Part shown: positions 61,308-64,000 of the stretch, in pieces
Layout of the letters: the number at the start of each line of letters is the position of its first letter
Numbering within the stretch: the stretch's first letter is position 1
Assembly: GCA_018350325.1 (NCBI GenBank)
Contig: JAEVLN010000001.1
Span: forward strand, 6,043,254 to 6,107,253
Source: Globodera rostochiensis
Lineage: Eukaryota; Nematoda; Chromadorea; Rhabditida; Heteroderidae
Length of the DNA stretch: 64,000 bases
Direction of reading: 5' to 3'
Notes under the pieces: model-generated
Databases searched by the model: none
What the model was told of the DNA's origin: nothing
The model's input: the letters and a program-made list of their open reading frames with translations, nothing else
Made by a program: the position numbers and the translations under genes

Positions 61308-63970
61308 TTAGTTAATTCTCAGTCGCAATCCGAAATCTGCTAACAAATAGTGGACCATAATAAATGTAAAAAAAATGGCGAGATAATTGACAGATGAAAC
61401 AGCCAAACTTTGAATTTAAAAAAAAAGTTTGCAACAATTTATATTTTATTCTTCAACAATACACTGTTTTTGTTTTTTTTTGTTCGACAAATCAAGCATT
61501 CAGCTGCTGAGGGTAAATGTTGTCCATAAAGCTCGCGATATCGCGAAGACAATCTCGCAGGTGGCCTTTCAAAACATCGTCTTCAACTCCAGCCGCCTTT
61601 ATCGCGCACAGGTCGTATTCCTTAAAAGATGACACAAATTCGATTGTTTTCAGCTGATATGGTTTGCTATTAAGCTTAAAACTACAATTGGCTGGGCCAA
61701 GTTTCCTACAAATTTAACCACGCAAACATTGGAAATCGAATAATTAATAATCTTTGGCCAAAATCTAATCCAAACTATGAGAAAGAAAACGGCTCAAAAA
61801 TAGTCAAAACCCGTTTCTAAATTTCAACCCAAACACACCTGGTCCGGAAGGTGAAGCGCGTCGACAACCAACATTCCACCTCCCCACAGAGCTGTGGTCG
61901 ATGTGCAAAAAAAATTGAGCTGGTTACAAAATTCCCAGCGCTTAATAAATAAATTTTGTTTCTCGTAACCTCTTAAATTCTTATTTTTGAAAAATTTAAT
62001 TATTCTAAAAGTTGCAAATTGAACTTACGAAATTAGCGTCAACATTGACAGTGGGCGGAAAGCGCCCGGGGTCAAGCAACAAAATCGCTTGAAAAACAGT
62101 CCCACCCAGGGCTGGTTGTTCCGCATAAAAACGCAAATTTGAAATCATCGGCGGCAGCCGTTGCGAGTGGATGCGAGGCAACAACGGCCTTTCCCCATTG
62201 GGCCCAACTTCAGAATGCAGGAAAGAACGTTCACGGGCCTAAAATAAAAAAGTAAACAAATTAGTTAATTAATCAGTAAAACAATCGCGTCAAATTTGAT
62301 TTTAAGGGGTTTTCTTAAAGAAAATGTGCTAAAAATCTGGAGGTTTAGAAATGAATAGTTCATGAAAGAGAGAAAGAAAGAGAGAAGTATGCAGAAAATG
62401 AATTTCCGAATTATCTTAAAACAGATTCAATTGACCTTCAAAATTTTATAGAATTTTCGGACAAAAGCACACCCCCCCCCACTCCTCACACACTCATGCC
62501 CATTTTACTTTAATGACGAACACGTAAAGCCTATTTTTGGCTTTGCCAAAGGTGAGCACTCCAAACAAAACGGCGCTGGTCGTCAGCAAAGGTATTCGGT
62601 CGCAAATGGGCAAAAGTAGAGTCAGCTCATAAACGAGCTCCGGCGGAAGCCAAAGCAATTGCCGCCTCATCGCTGGCGGCGGCGAATTGTTGTTTTGGTT
62701 GGGGGAATTGAATTTTCGGTGGTGGCGCTGTGAGGCAGATGAAGTCCCTGCTAGCTAACGACAATGCCTTCTACTGACCGCGGAAAATCTGCTGCACGTC
62801 GTTTTAAGGCCCGGCTCAAATTGACGATCAGCAGGCTGAAGCGGTCTATACGAAGTAAGCCTAATAAGTTCGAGTCCGTTCGTTTCAATAATTTGCATCT
62901 ATCCCCACAAATGGTTAATGGTCGGAATGAAATATCAATGTTTCATTGAATATTTGGTATGAATTGTTTGATTACAACATTCTCATTGCGTAAGATTAAA
63001 ACATCTGGTGGGTTATCTCAAATGTGGGGGGGGGGGGGGGGTAACTGCCCCAGTGCCTCCCCCTGGATAATCAAAAATACAATTATTAGCCTTCGTCGAT
63101 CATCTTATGACATGGAAATCAATTTGATTTGCCTATTAATCAATAGCTTTCTCTTCGCGCCCCATTTCGATGTTCCAAACGTGATGCTTCGCCGAAAGTA
63201 GAGAGGACTCATTTGCAGAACAATTCAATTAGACAAACAAGGAATTCGAGTAATCAAAGGACAAAAATGTCACATTTTATGGTTCATTATATTCCTCTTA
63301 TGTTTAATTAATTAACTTTAAAGGTTTAATTAAAGAAAAAAGACTGATACGTTTCTAAAGTGACGAATGTTGATATAATAAATAAGCAAACCAGAGGTAG
63401 TAAAATAGCAGTATAAGACCATGTTTCAGGGAATAAAACGAATGTAAAAAACAGAATCGAAGTCGAAATTTTGACAGAAGTAAAAGAAGCGGTCAAAAAA
63501 TAACGACAAAATGAACCAAATGTCAAAGTAATATGAAAGGAAATAGCCAAAAAATAAAGATGATAAAAACTGAAGAAAAATTGAAGAAAATTAAGCAAAA
63601 TAGGCAAAGGAAATGCCTATGGCCAAAATCTAAGAGAAGAAGCTGTTAATATTAATACTTGAAGCACCAAAAGAAAAACGTACACTGGCGTACGAAAGTA
63701 TTAGGGGCAAAAGTGTGACTTGGAATTTTTGGACATTCAATGAATTAAATATCATTTCTTTTTTTAAAGGCTAATTGCTTGAGAATTCAACTGAATGATG
63801 CTAAATTGATCTTCCAACAGTGAGTCAAGGGGAATGAACTGATTATTAAATTAAAGAAAATTGAAAAGCAAAATGAAATTGCTATAAAAAGAGCCCAAAA
63901 ATAATTATCATAAATAATGAGAGCACAAATCAGGACTATGAAAGCCAAAAGTTAAAGTGTAACTTTGAAT
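61237..63970. repeat. Segmental duplication, copy B
   Basis: Partner of 53317-56047, same orientation. It includes the true ALG5 5' end, the second F-box-like gene and about 1.3 kb of its upstream region. Confidence 0.85.
61492..62670 (-). CDS. F-box-like protein, copy B
   Basis: Four exons with lengths identical to copy A (62670-62509, 62238-62029, 61940-61839, 61620-61492) give 200 aa. The F-box region is unchanged (LLWLPPELVYELTLLLP). Differences cluster in exon 2, where the second half of the region between the RIHS-like motif and GGxVFQAILLLDPG is clearly divergent, and at the C-terminus (FMDNIYPQQLNA against FMDLTFPQQQNA). The frame and all splice sites are kept despite nucleotide divergence, consistent with selection on both copies. 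ALG5 starts only 185 bp downstream of this stop on the same strand. Substrate unknown. Confidence 0.72.
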
Positions 63971-64000
63971 TAGGGTTCGGATAATCGGGTTGGGGCCGGG
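62671..64000. other. Upstream region of F-box copy B, no further gene
   Basis: Mirrors 54750-56047, including the small basic ORF at 62764. After 63970 the sequence is unrelated to copy A and runs TAGGGTTCGGATAATCGGGTTGGG to the window end, a G-rich motif like the palindromic dispersed repeats. Confidence 0.5.

Overview
This is nuclear DNA of an animal, almost certainly a nematode. The genes are intron-rich, and most introns are 50-70 bp with TTTTCAG/TTTTAG acceptors. The nematode telomere hexamer TTAGGC recurs as interstitial motifs, and the proteins resemble nematode members of their families. Homopolymer G tracts, gene density and secreted singletons would suit a tylenchid (cyst-nematode-like) species, but that is inference. 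No prokaryotic system, virus, CRISPR array, tRNA or rRNA was found.

Layout. 1-282: end of a Pro/His-rich ORF. 2.2-6.8 kb, minus strand: ACOT8-like peroxisomal thioesterase, then CDC25 phosphatase. 6.8-16 kb: AT-rich DNA with foldback elements, then a G-run-rich desert with at most one unrecognised gene. 16.5-20.9 kb, minus: PP1 catalytic subunit, with a 2.35 kb intron filled by a telomere-motif minisatellite. 20.9-24.6 kb: poly-G/poly-C desert. 24.6-31.4 kb: small secreted protein (+), SPOP-like MATH-BTB adaptor (-), 26S proteasome ATPase Rpt2/PSMC1 (+), small secreted dibasic-site protein (-). 32.3-36.5 kb: tropomodulin (+), three of whose introns carry tandem arrays. 37.4-39.2 kb: NNMT/PNMT-type methyltransferase (+). 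39.6-42.5 kb: SLC20 phosphate transporter (-). 43.0-48.8 kb: PGM3/AGM1 and a compact RPAP1-like gene (+). 49.1-52.6 kb: ATG9 (-). 53.3-64.0 kb: two copies of a 2.7 kb segment, each with an intact 200-aa F-box-like gene, flanking OPA3-like (+), POLR1C (-) and ALG5 (-).

Most genes are housekeeping: cell cycle (CDC25, PP1), ubiquitin-proteasome (SPOP, PSMC1, F-box pair), glycosylation precursors (PGM3, ALG5), autophagy (ATG9) and transcription (POLR1C, RPAP1). They form no operon or pathway cluster. Reading frames and splice phases were joined by hand; where I state that phases agree, the exon coordinates were checked arithmetically.

The most novel signal is in the introns. Several hold minisatellites whose repeat unit contains a copy of a splice donor or acceptor (PP1, tropomodulin, methyltransferase genes). 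A family of short palindromic elements with TAGAGACCGG-like termini also sits in introns and gene flanks. The OPA3-like and POLR1C genes appear to overlap antisense within coding exons.
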